Assembly (NCBI GenBank): GCA_949317995.1
Contig: OX439050.1
Location: forward strand, 48,609,777 to 48,673,776
Length of the DNA: 64,000 bases
Direction: 5' to 3'
From: Acholoe squamosa
Taxonomy: Eukaryota > Annelida > Polychaeta > Phyllodocida > Polynoidae
Shown: one piece after another, positions 30,626-40,863 of the stretch
How positions within the stretch are numbered: position 1 is the first letter of the stretch
Layout of the letters: each line of letters starts with the position of its first letter
Program-made: the position numbers and the translations under genes
Notes under the pieces: generated by a model
Database searches by the model: none
What the model saw: the letters and a program-made list of their open reading frames with translations, nothing else
Told to the model about the DNA's origin: nothing

Positions 30626-31043
30626 TGTAGGGGTATGGTATTTTACACTTTAACGTTCATGCACCCGTGAGACTCAGACCTAGGTCCTTCGGGTGTGGTG
30701 GGGGAATCCGGATGGCAGGTGGCAGCACCTGCCTCTGGGTTCGTATCCACTACACCAGGGGGCCTACCACTCGTCCGCCACACGTCACGTGGCCGGTCTG
30801 AGTTTCGCGGGCTTTTCCCCTATATAAGGCTGGTCCTAGCCCTAGGTTCCTCAGTAGTGGTTTACCCACTGCTCAACCAGGTTGTTACCCGAAAGGGTAA
30901 CCGAATGCACTAGCAGCATGTAGTCCTCTGAGGCTGTGATCGTATGTAACGCAAGCTATGAAATAAAAGCTCGGTTGCCTACCCGGAAACTTTTCTCTCT
31001 CTTCGTTATGATTTAATCTAACTTAACGAGACGAACCACTACA
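30626..31043 (+). repeat. 3' LTR (418 bp)
   Basis: Same length and, as far as I can read, same sequence as the 5' LTR. It is preceded by the purine run AAGGGGGG (30615-30622) plus CAG and followed by the target duplication GACT. The AATAAA at about 30962-30967 would serve as the polyadenylation signal of the genomic RNA. Confidence 0.97.
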
Positions 31044-31047
31044 GACT
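31044..31047. repeat. Target-site duplication GACT (right)
   Basis: Partner of 17549-17552, directly following the ACA end of the 3' LTR. Confidence 0.92.
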
Positions 31048-31672
31048 CATTGTAATTAGTCAATATATTATCTAAACATGATACAATAATCTTATAAGGT
31101 CTAGTGCACTGATTAATGAGTTTATGATAGCCGTTAAATCGGCAAGCATCGATTAGCTTTACAGTACTAGGTAGTTTTTCACGCAAGGTATTTATATTTA
31201 TGTCCCCCATAATCCATTGTTCAAGCCCTTCTTTATCTGCAATTTCCATAACACGAGACAAATGTAGAAAAAACTTATCTATCTTGCCAGAAGGAGGTCT
31301 ATATAGAGTGACCAATTGTAAAGTATGTGTCTTCAAGACTAGATCTAATACTAGACATTCAATATCCTTGTTACTACAACTAATGTCATTGCGTATCTTA
31401 ACATCAAGATTAATGTCATCTCGAATGTAAACTGCTAAACCTCCGCCTTTCTTTCTTTTTCGGTCCAGCCTGAACAAATTCATGCCTTCCCAGTTTATTA
31501 GGTCATCATCATAGTCTTCATGTAACCAAGTTTCACTCATTCCAACTATATCAGCACCATCTAAATGGTCAAATATTTCCTGCCTTTTGTTAAACATGCT
31601 TCGCGTATTTAGATGTACCATTTTCAAGCCCTTCATATTTAGAAAATCGTTTAATCGTGTAGTTGTTGCCAT
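31044..31672 (-). pseudogene. LINE ORF2, endonuclease part
   Basis: N-terminal 210 codons of ORF2. ATG at 31672-31670 is the best start; an open frame extends to 31711 without ATG. Endonuclease/exonuclease/phosphatase-fold motifs are visible: MVHLNTRSMFNKRQEI near the start, DIVGMSETWL (catalytic Glu), VTLYRPPSG, and WIMGDININ (catalytic Asp and Asn). The domain nicks the target DNA to prime reverse transcription. It is cut off by the 3' LTR of the Ty3/gypsy element, and its last motifs (SDHLPV) lie on the far side, at 17552 downwards. Confidence 0.88.
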
Positions 31673-31739
31673 TACATAAACAAATACAAGTAGACAATAG
31701 TTTATATACAAAAAAAAAAGAATTATAAATTAAAAATAA

Positions 31740-32890
31740 AGGAGCCCCTGACTGAATTCTAGCCAGAGGCTCAGATATCCACCAACAGAAATAACCAACT
31801 TAATGTTCTGCGGGTGGAATACAACAAGAGAGAGGGAGCTAATACCAAGTTACTTATAAGATAATCTCAGCTCCGTGACAAAAGATAAAAAACCACGCAT
31901 ATGCAATATTGTGTTGTGTCAATGAGTAAGTAAACTCTGAGTTTTTAACTTAAATTTATATATATTATTGCATCTTATCAAATCAGTAAATTAGTTAAAT
32001 AAATTACAAATAAGCACCTAAAGAAGGAGGGAAATAAAGTTAAAGTTAGAGGTTCAAAAAGGTTGTAAGCCCTTGGTTATTTTGATTCTAGTATAGAATA
32101 TTTTCTTAGTCATGTAGAATCACATGAAAAGTTAGGGATTAATATTGATAAATTAATTATTAAGTTACTACTAGTGAAGGGTTAGTTAGCTCACCCAGTG
32201 TTACCGGACCTTGTACTAGTTTGGTCATAGATCTTATCTATGTATTCGTAGCTCTCTGAGACACCACAATGCACCCACTGTAATCATTCCACCGTCACCA
32301 GTAGTAATGTTCTTACCTACAAATAGAATAGAACAAAAATTACAATACATCAATAACAGTGACACATTTTTCAATTATGAAACGATTAGCTATTTAATTA
32401 GCATTTCATTGTATCATGCCATTCAAGTGACAAAAAACTGTAGACAAAAATAATACAGAAGTAGTACACGAGTAAATATATGTAACCATGCATTACTTAA
32501 CACTAAGCGACCAAGAACATAGACCACCCTTTGTATAATCATCAATGTACCAACACCAGCTTGACTAAGCTTACAATGAGTGAAGCATGCATTTCTTTTA
32601 TCGAAAGTTCCACTCTAAAATTTGGATGTGCTATGTGCATTAATTGCAACATGTTGCCTGGGGTAGAATAACAGGTCATTTTTAGAAAGTTCAGATATTT
32701 TATGAACTTATCAAGTGGTCATAATAGTCATAGTAGGTGCAATCCTCACGAATTGCTCCCAAGACAACCAGTCAGGTGTCCCTTGGCTTTGTCAGTTATA
32801 GAAAAGGTGTATTAGGTGCAATCCTCACGAATTGCTCCCAAGACAACCAGTCAGTCAATGAACTTGTGTTATAATCTTATGGACAAATGC
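31740..32890 (-). other. LINE inter-ORF region
   Basis: About 1.15 kb without a supportable ORF on either strand, AT-rich. It contains a 42-bp direct repeat (32734-32775 and 32813-32854, period 79 bp) beginning TAGGTGCAATCCTCACGAAT. Such a long gap between ORF1 and ORF2 is unusual for CR1-group LINEs, in which the ORFs are normally close or overlapping. Confidence 0.5.
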
Positions 32891-33679
32891 TCAGCCTAAG
32901 CATATTTTATTTATCTGAGCAGTCACCTCGTCCCATTCATACTCATCATCTTCTTCATCTTCCATTACATCATCAGCTCCAGCAACATTCTCAACCTTCT
33001 CAGGCGGCAGGATTTTCTTGACTACCTGGGCAATACGTGCTGCTAGTTCCTTCTTAACATCATCTGTGGCATGTAGGCCATCTCTCATTTTTTTAGGGCC
33101 ATATTGGCATGAGAATTTCGGGGCTTTGCCAACCTTTCTCCCTTTCTTGCCCCGATTCCACCTGTTTTTGTGGAATACAGTGTGCAGCTTGATGGTGGTC
33201 ATTTTATAGATGGTGTTGAGATATTGCACATCTCCCTTTAGGAGTTTGATGCTCCTATTCAATGCAGGCTGATTGGGATCTGGCAAGCTCTTGCGGTTGA
33301 ATTTCTGAAGGTCCATGCCGAATATTGTACAAATAACATATTTGGTTTCAGGATGTTGTTTATTCAAGACCTGTAGCATCCGGCTTAGCCTGACTGAGAC
33401 TACCGCCCTACAAGTGGCAGCATCAATGTGAGGGAAGTAGATGTCACGTTTCCCGTGAATATAGCGCCGCGCTGTAACATCGCAGGCTCCGGCCATGAAC
33501 ACGACCAGGTCATAAGCCTCAGTGTCAAGTTTTTTCAGCACTTTATCCTGAATTGTAGCAATGGGCCATGATTTATGAGCACACTCACCAACTTCATAAT
33601 TTTCAGCATCATCTAGAGCGTCAGCTACCAGAACCCCCATTCCTTCACCACGAGAGTCCCCGGACAATAGAACCGACAT
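32891..33679 (-). CDS. LINE ORF1 with SGNH (GDSL-type) hydrolase domain
   Basis: About 262 codons from ATG at 33679-33677. The protein opens almost at once with the nucleophile block (LLSGDSRGEG, catalytic Ser). Block III appears as VVFMAGACDVT (usually GxND, here CD). The Asp-His block is DGLHATDDV near residue 220. A basic segment (NRWNRGKKGRKVGK) may bind RNA, and the tail is acidic (VMEDEEDDEYEWDE). Esterase-bearing ORF1 proteins are known in CR1-type LINEs, where the domain may affect RNP assembly or membranes. The same-strand frame stays open upstream into the target duplication, but that part is antisense repeat sequence and not part of the gene. Only 5 nt separate the ATG from the element's 5' end, so an N-terminal piece may be lost. 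Confidence 0.8.
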   Translation of the reverse strand: MSVLLSGDSRGEGMGVLVADALDDAENYEVGECAHKSWPIATIQDKVLKKLDTEAYDLVVFMAGACDVTARRYIHGKRDIYFPHIDAATCRAVVSVRLSRMLQVLNKQHPETKYVICTIFGMDLQKFNRKSLPDPNQPALNRSIKLLKGDVQYLNTIYKMTTIKLHTVFHKNRWNRGKKGRKVGKAPKFSCQYGPKKMRDGLHATDDVKKELAARIAQVVKKILPPEKVENVAGADDVMEDEEDDEYEWDEVTAQINKICLG

Positions 33680-33684
33680 TTCGA

Positions 33685-33911
33685 GATGGTGAACCGGCTG
33701 TAGCGCACATGGAGGAGCGCGTTGCAGCGGCTGCACCGGATGGAGAACCTGCTGTAGCGCACAAGGAGGAGCGCATTGCAGCAGCTGCACCAGATGGAGA
33801 ACCTGCTGTAGCGCACACGGAGGAGCACGTTGCAGGGAATGCAAAGGACCCGGTGAATCCAGCTCAGCTGACGGCACATGACAGGAGTGTGAAGGCTGTG
33901 TTAGAAGGGTT
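33685..33911 (+). repeat. 227-bp target-site duplication of the LINE, right copy
   Basis: Partner of 14492-14718. Here the copied exon segment is followed directly by the rest of the transposase-like gene (LANLPRKDKTS...). This shows that the exon was continuous before the LINE inserted. Confidence 0.9.
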
Positions 33912-35740
33912 GGCCAACCTTCCTCGCAAGGACAAAACCTCCATCATGAACAACGTGCTTTCGCCCGACGTGATCAAAGAACAGCAGATCGCGGTCAGCT
34001 TGGCAAAGACCGTTGGCATGGACAGGCGGTCACTACTCAAAACCCCTTTAGACCAGCCATCTCCACGTGTGGTGAACCAGGAGGCCAAGATAGAGAGTGT
34101 GAAGGAGTTCTTGTCTGACCCGGAGAACTCCGAAATGAGACCTGGTAAGAAAGACACTAAGACCTGGAAGAAGGTGAAGCACCAGCAAATGTACCTCAGG
34201 GAGTTTATCCATGTGCTCCACAAGAGGTATGAGGCAACACACCCTCCTCACTTGCAGGTCTCCCAGTCACTCTTCTATAGCATCCGGAAGAACCACCTTC
34301 CCTGGTTCATCCCCGTGGATCTCCAAAGTACTGATCTGTGCCTTTGCCAGAAGCACCAGAACTTTGCACTCTGACTTGCTGCCATCGGTCTCTCTTTCAA
34401 AGATGAGATGTTCGTGACAATGACCTGGGAGGATTTCGAACGGACTCTCCAGGAGGAGGCCCCCAAGACTGTCAAGTATGAAGTGTGGAAGAATGTGGAC
34501 TATGAGTATGTGTCGACAGGCAAGGATGGAACTCAGAAGAAGACTACCATCAAGAAGCTCCGCCCTTGTACAGAGATTGCATCCAAGGCAGACATCATTA
34601 AGAAAAACAAGATTGGAGTTCCTCACCATGGCTGCCCATGTCGACCATGCTCACAACCAACACCGCATAGTACATGAGCTGCGAGCGAGTATGTCGTCGC
34701 TGGAAGTTACCATCCAGATGGACTTTGCAGAAAACTGGATGGTATCATACCCTGATGCCCCACAGAGTACATATTACGCGGAAGAGCCAGTGACCCTGCA
34801 CCCTGCAGTCATCCGCTACCATGATGAGGACACTGGCACAATAAACCACCACTCTGTGGCTCTGTGCACCGACGACCGGAATCACAACACTGAGGCCACC
34901 TTGGCGTTTCTCCGCTGCCTGGCAGCATTCATCAGGGAGAACCTGCCACACGTCAAGGTGGTCCATTATGCTTCTGACTCACCCTCCAGCCAGTATCGAA
35001 ACATCTCGGTGTTCTCGATACTCGTACTCCACACCGAATTACTTGATGGACTTAGGGCAACATAGACCTACTTCGAGGCGGGCCATGGAAAGGGCCCCTG
35101 TGATGGCGTCGGTGCTGCTGCAAAGCGCAATGCTGACAACATTGTTAAACGCAACAAGGAAGGACATCCCGTCATCAATAATGCAGAGGAGTTCGCGGCC
35201 GAAGGTAACAAACTTGAAGGCCGCGTTCACTACATCAATGTCCCTCTGCAGGATGTCACCTCCGCCCGCCTCACTCTCGGCTCAGTGGTAGCAGACAAGT
35301 CAGTAGAGGGCACCATGAGTGTCCATGCTGCCATGGTCAAACAGGAAGGAAGGTCACTCGCTGTCCGTGACAAATCCTGTTTTGACCCCTGCTGCTGGGT
35401 CGACCTTAGGTCAGTGACTGGCTGCTCTGGATGAATTGAGCATGAGCTGGGTTTCACCAAGAACAAGAAGCCTCCCCCACCAAAGCAAACACGGCAGAAG
35501 AAAACGCGGCCTGCCAGTGTCCCTACTGAGGTGGACGACGCGGATGCCAGCACTTCTCCAAAGCAAGCCCTGGTTCAGATGAAAACGCGGCCTGCCAGGG
35601 CCTCTGCTGTGGCGGATGGCGACCCTGATAATGATCCTGTTGTGTGCAGCACTGTCTGCAAGCCCACCAGGAACGGCTCACCAGTTGTGGCACGTAAGTG
35701 CATATGTGGACAGATGAGGGGAAAGGGTCCTGCGAGGTGA
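33912..35740 (+). pseudogene. 3' half of the broken transposase-like gene
   Basis: Continues the exon cut by the LINE. Segments in three frames spell one protein: a helical part (VVNQEAKIESVKEFLSDPEN), CLCQKHQNFAL, MFVTMTWEDFERTL, a Cys pair CPCRPCS, then TIQMDFAENW, VTLHPAVIRYHDED, VVHYASDSPSSQYRN and FEAGHGKGPCDGVGAA. The spaced acidic residues in DFAEN, SDSPSSQYRN and GPCDG could be a DDE-type catalytic set. I recall similar repeated proteins from other invertebrates, so a DNA-transposon origin is likely but not proven. Breaks: TGA 34372-34374, a frame change near 34630-34680, a frame change and TAG/TGA near 35030-35065, and TGA near 35432. It ends with a Lys/Pro-rich tail and TGA near 35740. 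Confidence 0.6.
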
Positions 35741-36879
35741 AATGTGACATTTAAAATTGAAGTTATCAGCATTAAAATGAGGTATCACCCTTGCAGATAG
35801 CCCTTTTGGTCTTGGAGATATTGCTTCACAAAAATGGAATGACATAACTGTATCAATATAGGCAATTAGCTGTATTATTCATTGTTTTCACTGAATTTGG
35901 CATCTAATTAGCATATTGATTTAAATAATCAAAAATGACCAAACATTTTCATACTTTTGGGCACAGTTTTGGATCTAGAAATCGCATCTATATGCTTTTT
36001 TCAGCATATGAATCATGATGAATCATTCTATCAATTGACATTATTTTTTTATGTATTTGGAACATTTATTTTGGTTACCATGGTAACACATGTACCTGAG
36101 AACCCCTATTTAGCCTCTTTTTGGATTCAAAACATTCCATTTACATTCCAAATAGACAGGAAGTGCCGGAAAATAGAACGGTTTTGAGAAAACCATCTTT
36201 TTCTATGTAAAAAAATACATAATAGTAATTTTTGGCCTATTTTTCATATTTATGGCCTTTGTAGCTCCCCCAATGGCCAAACACAGTACTAAAAATCCCG
36301 CAGGGAGGGCCCTTTCCCCTCATCTGCCCACATATATATGGGTAGATTCTTTTAGGGGTCTCAGCTTTCACTGTTTTTGTCACACAGGTCTAGATAATTC
36401 CTCAGCATGAATCAGTTATATCTGAAATCACAACTGTATAACAGACATTTAGATCTAAAAGTGTTTTTTTTTTTCATTTAACGGATATGGACAGCTTCTA
36501 ATGGTTTTCCCCCTTATAAATATATGGTGAAAAGTCAGGGTTTTCCTAATGTCACAAAGGCATTTTTCTTATAGGAGTGAGTATAGGTGCATGCAGACCC
36601 AAGTTAAGAATCCAATACATAAGCAAATGTCAACAACCATGGTATTTTTTTGGATCGTATTCAACGAGGCCTTATAGGTAACTAGGTCAGCAGTGCATTA
36701 ACGTCTCTCTCCTGTTATACACAACATGCAGGTAGTTCACTGGTTTCCCAAACCACTTTAAGCCACTCCTTTCTGTCTTTTGCTTTCTCTTTGGCCATCT
36801 CTAGAGACAGGTCCAGTCCCGGGGTCCAGTGCTCAAAGGGCGTTGTCCAATAACTGGGAGATGCATGCAACCATATTTA
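35741..36879. other. No gene seen
   Basis: AT-rich sequence. Around 36280-36340 a stretch (TGGCCAAACACAGTACTAAA) resembles one near 54851-54875, suggesting a dispersed repeat. Near 36660 is TATTCAACGAGGCCTTATAG, the inverse of a motif also seen at about 44090. Confidence 0.4.
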
Positions 36880-36968
36880 CATTTGTATAGTCTATTCTTT
36901 AGCTGTCAGCTAAAGAAACTGAAACATTTGTATAGTCTATTCTTTAGCTGTCAGCTAAAGAAACTGAG
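36880..36968. repeat. 45-bp tandem pair with internal palindrome
   Basis: Two adjacent 45-bp copies, each holding TTCTTTAGCTGTCAGCTAAA, whose core TTTAGCTG-T-CAGCTAAA is self-complementary. The region would form two hairpins in series. Confidence 0.85.
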
Positions 36969-37524
36969 ACCAAGCTAATCTGACGGCTATTCTTTTCTTT
37001 CAGTGAAGCCAGGTGGTTTCTTTTATTCAATGTATTCTCATGTATAAGTTTATGGTTCGTAAGGTAATTCGTATGCTGAATTGAACCAAAAGCAGATCTA
37101 TATTAATCTGTATACGAAAAAAAAAATCAAAGCTATTAATTAATCAATTAATTAATTACCTCTATGCCAGGGACATCGTCAATAACACATGGGTCGGTGT
37201 CCATTTAAAGTGTACAGCAATACTGAACACAGACCCACACGGTTTACTAAGGGTGACGGTATGCTGCTCTATAAAGCCCCTTTACATACAATACTCTACT
37301 GAAGCGTTGACACGAGGAGTTCTGAGGATGAAATCCTATATCCGCGAATCTGTCACCTGTCTAAGGGTGCACTGGTATATGTTCCTTGATTATAGGCCAT
37401 TAGGCCCCTGCAAAAAGGGATTCTAGGTCACATGGTCTCAATCACTTTGGCCCCAAGCCACATAGGCCCCTGTCAGTTAGCCTCATTCCAAATGGCCCCT
37501 AAACCAATATTGAATATGTGCGAG

Positions 37525-37740
37525 CCTGTACAAGCCAAGTATGAGCCTGTACAAACCCAGTATGATCCTGTATAAGCCCAGTACGAACCTGTACAAACCC
37601 AGTACCAGCCTGTAGAAACCCTGTAGGAGTCTGTACGACCCTGTACGACCTGTGTATTATCCTGTACGACATGTGTGCGATCTTGGCTCATACAGGATCG
37701 TACTGGGCTTGTACATGATTTTTTTTTGGCTCATACAGGG
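37525..37740. repeat. 20-21-bp minisatellite
   Basis: Degenerate units of the form GAGCCTGTACAAACCCAGTA repeat about eight to ten times, with an inverted stretch at the right end (CATACAGGATCGTACTGGGC). Translations of it (CTGSYWVCTGSY) are repeat artefacts. Confidence 0.75.
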
Positions 37741-37999
37741 CTCATAATGTCATTTTGAGGCCATGTGACATTAGACCTTGAGTCCTGGGAGCTATGAGTC
37801 ATGGGGGTCATGGGTCAGCGGGGCTATGTGGATTGAGGCCATGAACTATGGGGGCCATAAGTCTGGAGATTGCAAAAAAGGCCCCCACCAAAACGCCCTT
37901 GGTACATAGAAATAATGGTTATATCTAGACCAAGATATAGACAAGACTATACACTAAATAGTATCTTGTTGTTGTATAAAGGCCCACATGGAGCCTTTG

Positions 38000-38125
38000 T
38001 CACAAAAGTGGATTTATGCCACAAAAAAAGCATTTACACAACAAATCCTTTACGCCACAAACCCACTTGCTTTATGCCACCAACGCTTTCAAGTTGGAAC
38101 CCTACCTTTATGCCACAAAATATAA
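38000..38125. repeat. Degenerate TTTATGCCACAAA repeat
   Basis: Several loose copies of TTTATGCCACAAA within 120 bp. No coding signal is seen. Confidence 0.45.
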
Positions 38126-39028
38126 TTGTATGTGACCTAAAGAATCACCCTGGCTTAGTAGCATCATTTAAGCCTAAAATGTTGTATGACCACTCTTCAT
38201 GACTGGTCGTCATATGGGTTCTTTGGTTTTGTCAATGTGCATTTCTGGGATTATGATTCTTATCCATCCTACCAGGTAAGGCATGGCTATAGGGCAGTAC
38301 ATAATTTCGCCCATATCTGACCAATACTTATTGTGTGAGAGGTAAAAGGAGTGCCACAAATTAGCATTTTCCTCATTTACCTTCATAAGCCGATGGTAGC
38401 ATGTGTTATATTATAGAGAAGTAGCAGATGAAAGTCACCTCTCCTATTTAGCTTGGAATTTCCTATTTGGCATGGAATGACAATGAATGACATCTGAGAT
38501 GACTTATCCTTTGGAAATACATGTTCATATTGTAGGTAGCAGGCATACCCAGGTAGCACACATGCAAGCTAGATGAAGGAGAGGCAATGTAAATTCACCC
38601 AGGAGGTTTTGTATAATTTTCCAAATGTAACAGCCATAATTCTACATATAGATATAGTATGCATAGGGGTCATATTTAAGTACTGATATAAATCACCAAG
38701 TCTCTCCAATAAAAGGAGAATAATGTGATGAGATCAAAATTATCTGTAGTAATCTTGTTCGCTGGTGGGTGTACATAATAATGCAAATGGCTCCAAACAT
38801 AACACCTTGTGAGTAATATTTGTAATAACTTTCCATGATGACCAAAATACCTGCTGTCTTTTCACCAGTGCACTACCAAAGTATGCCTATGAAATGTCCC
38901 ATGATAAGCCAAAAGATATACGTTGTAACTATGCTCAAAAGTATGCCCAATAACATGTCCCACTGGATCACACAGGGTTATACTAGGGGTGTTATGAAGT
39001 ACTGGTTATAAGACTGATACAGGTGTGG

Positions 39029-39175
39029 GAGTACTGGGTAGGTTAGTAGCAGGGATTGGGCATGGGTAGGGTAGGGCACGGGTAGGGTAGGAAGGGTAGG
39101 GTAGAACAGGGTAATGGTAGTGTATTAATAGGGTAATGTCAGCAATAGGGTAAAGGTAGGGATAGGGAAGGTGTG
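39029..39175. repeat. GGGTA-rich simple repeat
   Basis: Irregular GGGTAGGGTA repeats, G-rich on the plus strand, with enough spaced GGG runs to allow a G-quadruplex. The units are mixed, so this is not a telomere array. Confidence 0.7.
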
Positions 39176-40159
39176 GGGTCCAGTATCATTCCAGCATCCT
39201 GTTGCAATATGAAGGATATGGTAGTTTGGTGATACATTTATACTTAAAACCATTCTGTGGTTTAAGAAGAAATGCTGTACAACTATTAGAATCAAACTTC
39301 TTCCCACCTAAACTCACATGCCAGATTAGCCATTGATAAAGATCTACCTGTGGTAGTTTCCCCAAATTTAACAAATAAATTACATTAAGTTAGAATTTTT
39401 TTTTGCTAATTCAACAATTTTTATACAGCAAATGTATAGAAAAGTATCCTTTGCCCACCTATATTAGTTAAACCTGCCCATTACACATAAAACCAACACA
39501 TAAGGTGAACTTCCTGGCTATTTTTATAGGGCTAGACACTTACCAGTTCAGTCATGTAAATTTCAGGGGAAAATTGGCAAAAACAGGTGAAAATTACACT
39601 TTTTGAATGGCAACCCAACTATGAACAGCTCTGTAGACCTTGATAATTGGAGTATCAACAAAAGAAAAAAAAGTGCCCTCCGAAATCCCTCCAGAATTAA
39701 ACTGAACTCATCAGAAGTAACACATATAACATATTTCTATCCTGTAATGATGTTCATAGCAAAAGGAGCTAAAAAAGAATGTTTTTTGTTCCATTCACAT
39801 TCCATAGACAACAAAATGTTACAGGGTGGAAGGAAATTAATAAAGGCGCTAATTATGCTTCCAACCATGACATAATGTATGTGCAGGTCTGTTGTGTTTT
39901 ACACTTATTTTTCATGAAAAATTGATTTCGTGGAATCGCCCCCTTATGACCCCTTAAAGAAAATCATGCAATATGAAATTAGCCCAGCAATGCCAGCTTG
40001 GCAACATTTAGATACATAATCAGGGTGGTCTCACCGTTAAGAATCACCAAGAACACACTATGTGTCCTTGCTGTACCTAAAAATATCTGAAATACACCCC
40101 TTGTCAACAGCAAACCATCACAAATTGTTCACATTCTTGCCAGGCACCACAGGGTGTTG

Positions 40160-40830
40160 ACATAAATAAATGTCCACGCAATGTGCTACAAAATGTCCAC
40201 AGAGCACACATTTTCCACACAAACAATCACAAAGTGTCCATGGGGACACATATTAGCCTCTGGACAAAATGTAATTTATGGGCACTTTGTGTATATATCT
40301 TGTGGATTAGATGAATTTTGTAGACAATTTGTGACCATACATTGTGGACAGAACTTGTTGTGTGGATACTTTGCGATCAAAACTTGTGGTCAAAATATGG
40401 TTGTGGACAATTTGTGATGATAGATTGTGGACAATTTGTAATTTGTGGACACTTTGGTCAAGTTGAATGTGGACAGTGTGTTTTTGTGGATACTCTGTGG
40501 TAAAATCTTGTGGACTAAAAGTGGTTTTGGACATTTTGTGATGAAAGTATGTGGACAGAATGTGTTTTGTGAACACTTTGTGATGATAGGTTGTGGACAG
40601 AGTGTATTTTGTGGATACATTGTCATTGTTGGGTTTGGGCAAATTGTATCTTATGGACACTCTGCGAAAATAGTTTGTGGACAGTACATTTTTTTTGGAC
40701 ACCTTTGCGCTGGGCCGTTGTGGATGTATTGTGAAGAAACGTGATGTTTGTTTGTTTGTTTAGTTTTACGTCTGGGGGTCATCGAGGAACTCAAGACATT
40801 TAGAAATGTGATGTGGACACTATGTGTCAC
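40160..40830. repeat. Degenerate TTGTGGACA minisatellite
   Basis: The words TTGTGGACA and TTTGTGATGATAG recur at irregular spacing (roughly 45-65 bp units) across 0.6 kb. The 131-codon minus-strand frame here is a by-product of the repeat. Confidence 0.7.
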
Positions 40831-40863
40831 ATAGCTAAAGTAAAGCACCCCCTTTTCATGCAA

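Larger units (their letters stand above)
17553..31043 (+). mobile_element. Ty3/gypsy LTR retrotransposon, 13.5 kb, apparently intact
   Basis: Full-length element with two 418-bp LTRs that I read as identical, beginning TGTAGGGG and ending CCACTACA. It is flanked by the 4-bp target duplication GACT. Inside are a primer-binding site right after the 5' LTR, gag (18014-20755), pol in the -1 frame (20728-24987), a long third ORF (25542-29231), a 1.4-kb non-coding region with 84-bp repeats, and a polypurine run before the 3' LTR. The pol order PR-RT-RH-IN is that of Ty3/gypsy. All three large ORFs are open. At 13.5 kb it is much longer than the 5-8 kb common in this superfamily, mainly because of a long gag and ORF3. 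It sits in ORF2 of the LINE, in the opposite orientation. Confidence 0.95.
14719..33684 (-). mobile_element. LINE (CR1-group-like) interrupted by a Ty3/gypsy element
   Basis: Minus-strand non-LTR retrotransposon. Its 5' end is at 33684 and its 3' end is a short poly(A) tail at about 14719-14727. Order on its own strand: ORF1 with an SGNH-hydrolase domain (33679-32891), a 1.2-kb inter-ORF region, then ORF2 with an apurinic-type endonuclease and reverse transcriptase (31672-31044 continuing at 17552-15505), then an 0.8-kb 3' UTR. Removing the 13,491-bp Ty3/gypsy insertion and one GACT copy leaves about 5471 bp. The LINE lies inside an exon of the transposase-like gene, in opposite orientation, between 227-bp direct duplications. 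Endonuclease style, an esterase ORF1 and RT motifs point to the CR1/jockey group; the exact clade is not decided. Confidence 0.88.

Noticed and set aside
33680-33877. N-terminal extension of the LINE ORF1 frame
   Set aside because: This part is antisense to the 54-bp coding repeat of the interrupted gene and lies outside the LINE boundary.
37525-37740. CRISPR-like array
   Set aside because: Units are adjacent and degenerate without unique spacers. It is a minisatellite in a eukaryotic context.
39029-39175. Telomere-like repeat
   Set aside because: GGGTA and GGGTAGGGCA units are irregular and do not match a regular TTAGGG array.
40307-40702. 131-codon minus-strand ORF
   Set aside because: Falls wholly in the TTGTGGACA repeat. 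The His/Ser/Thr pattern mirrors the DNA unit.
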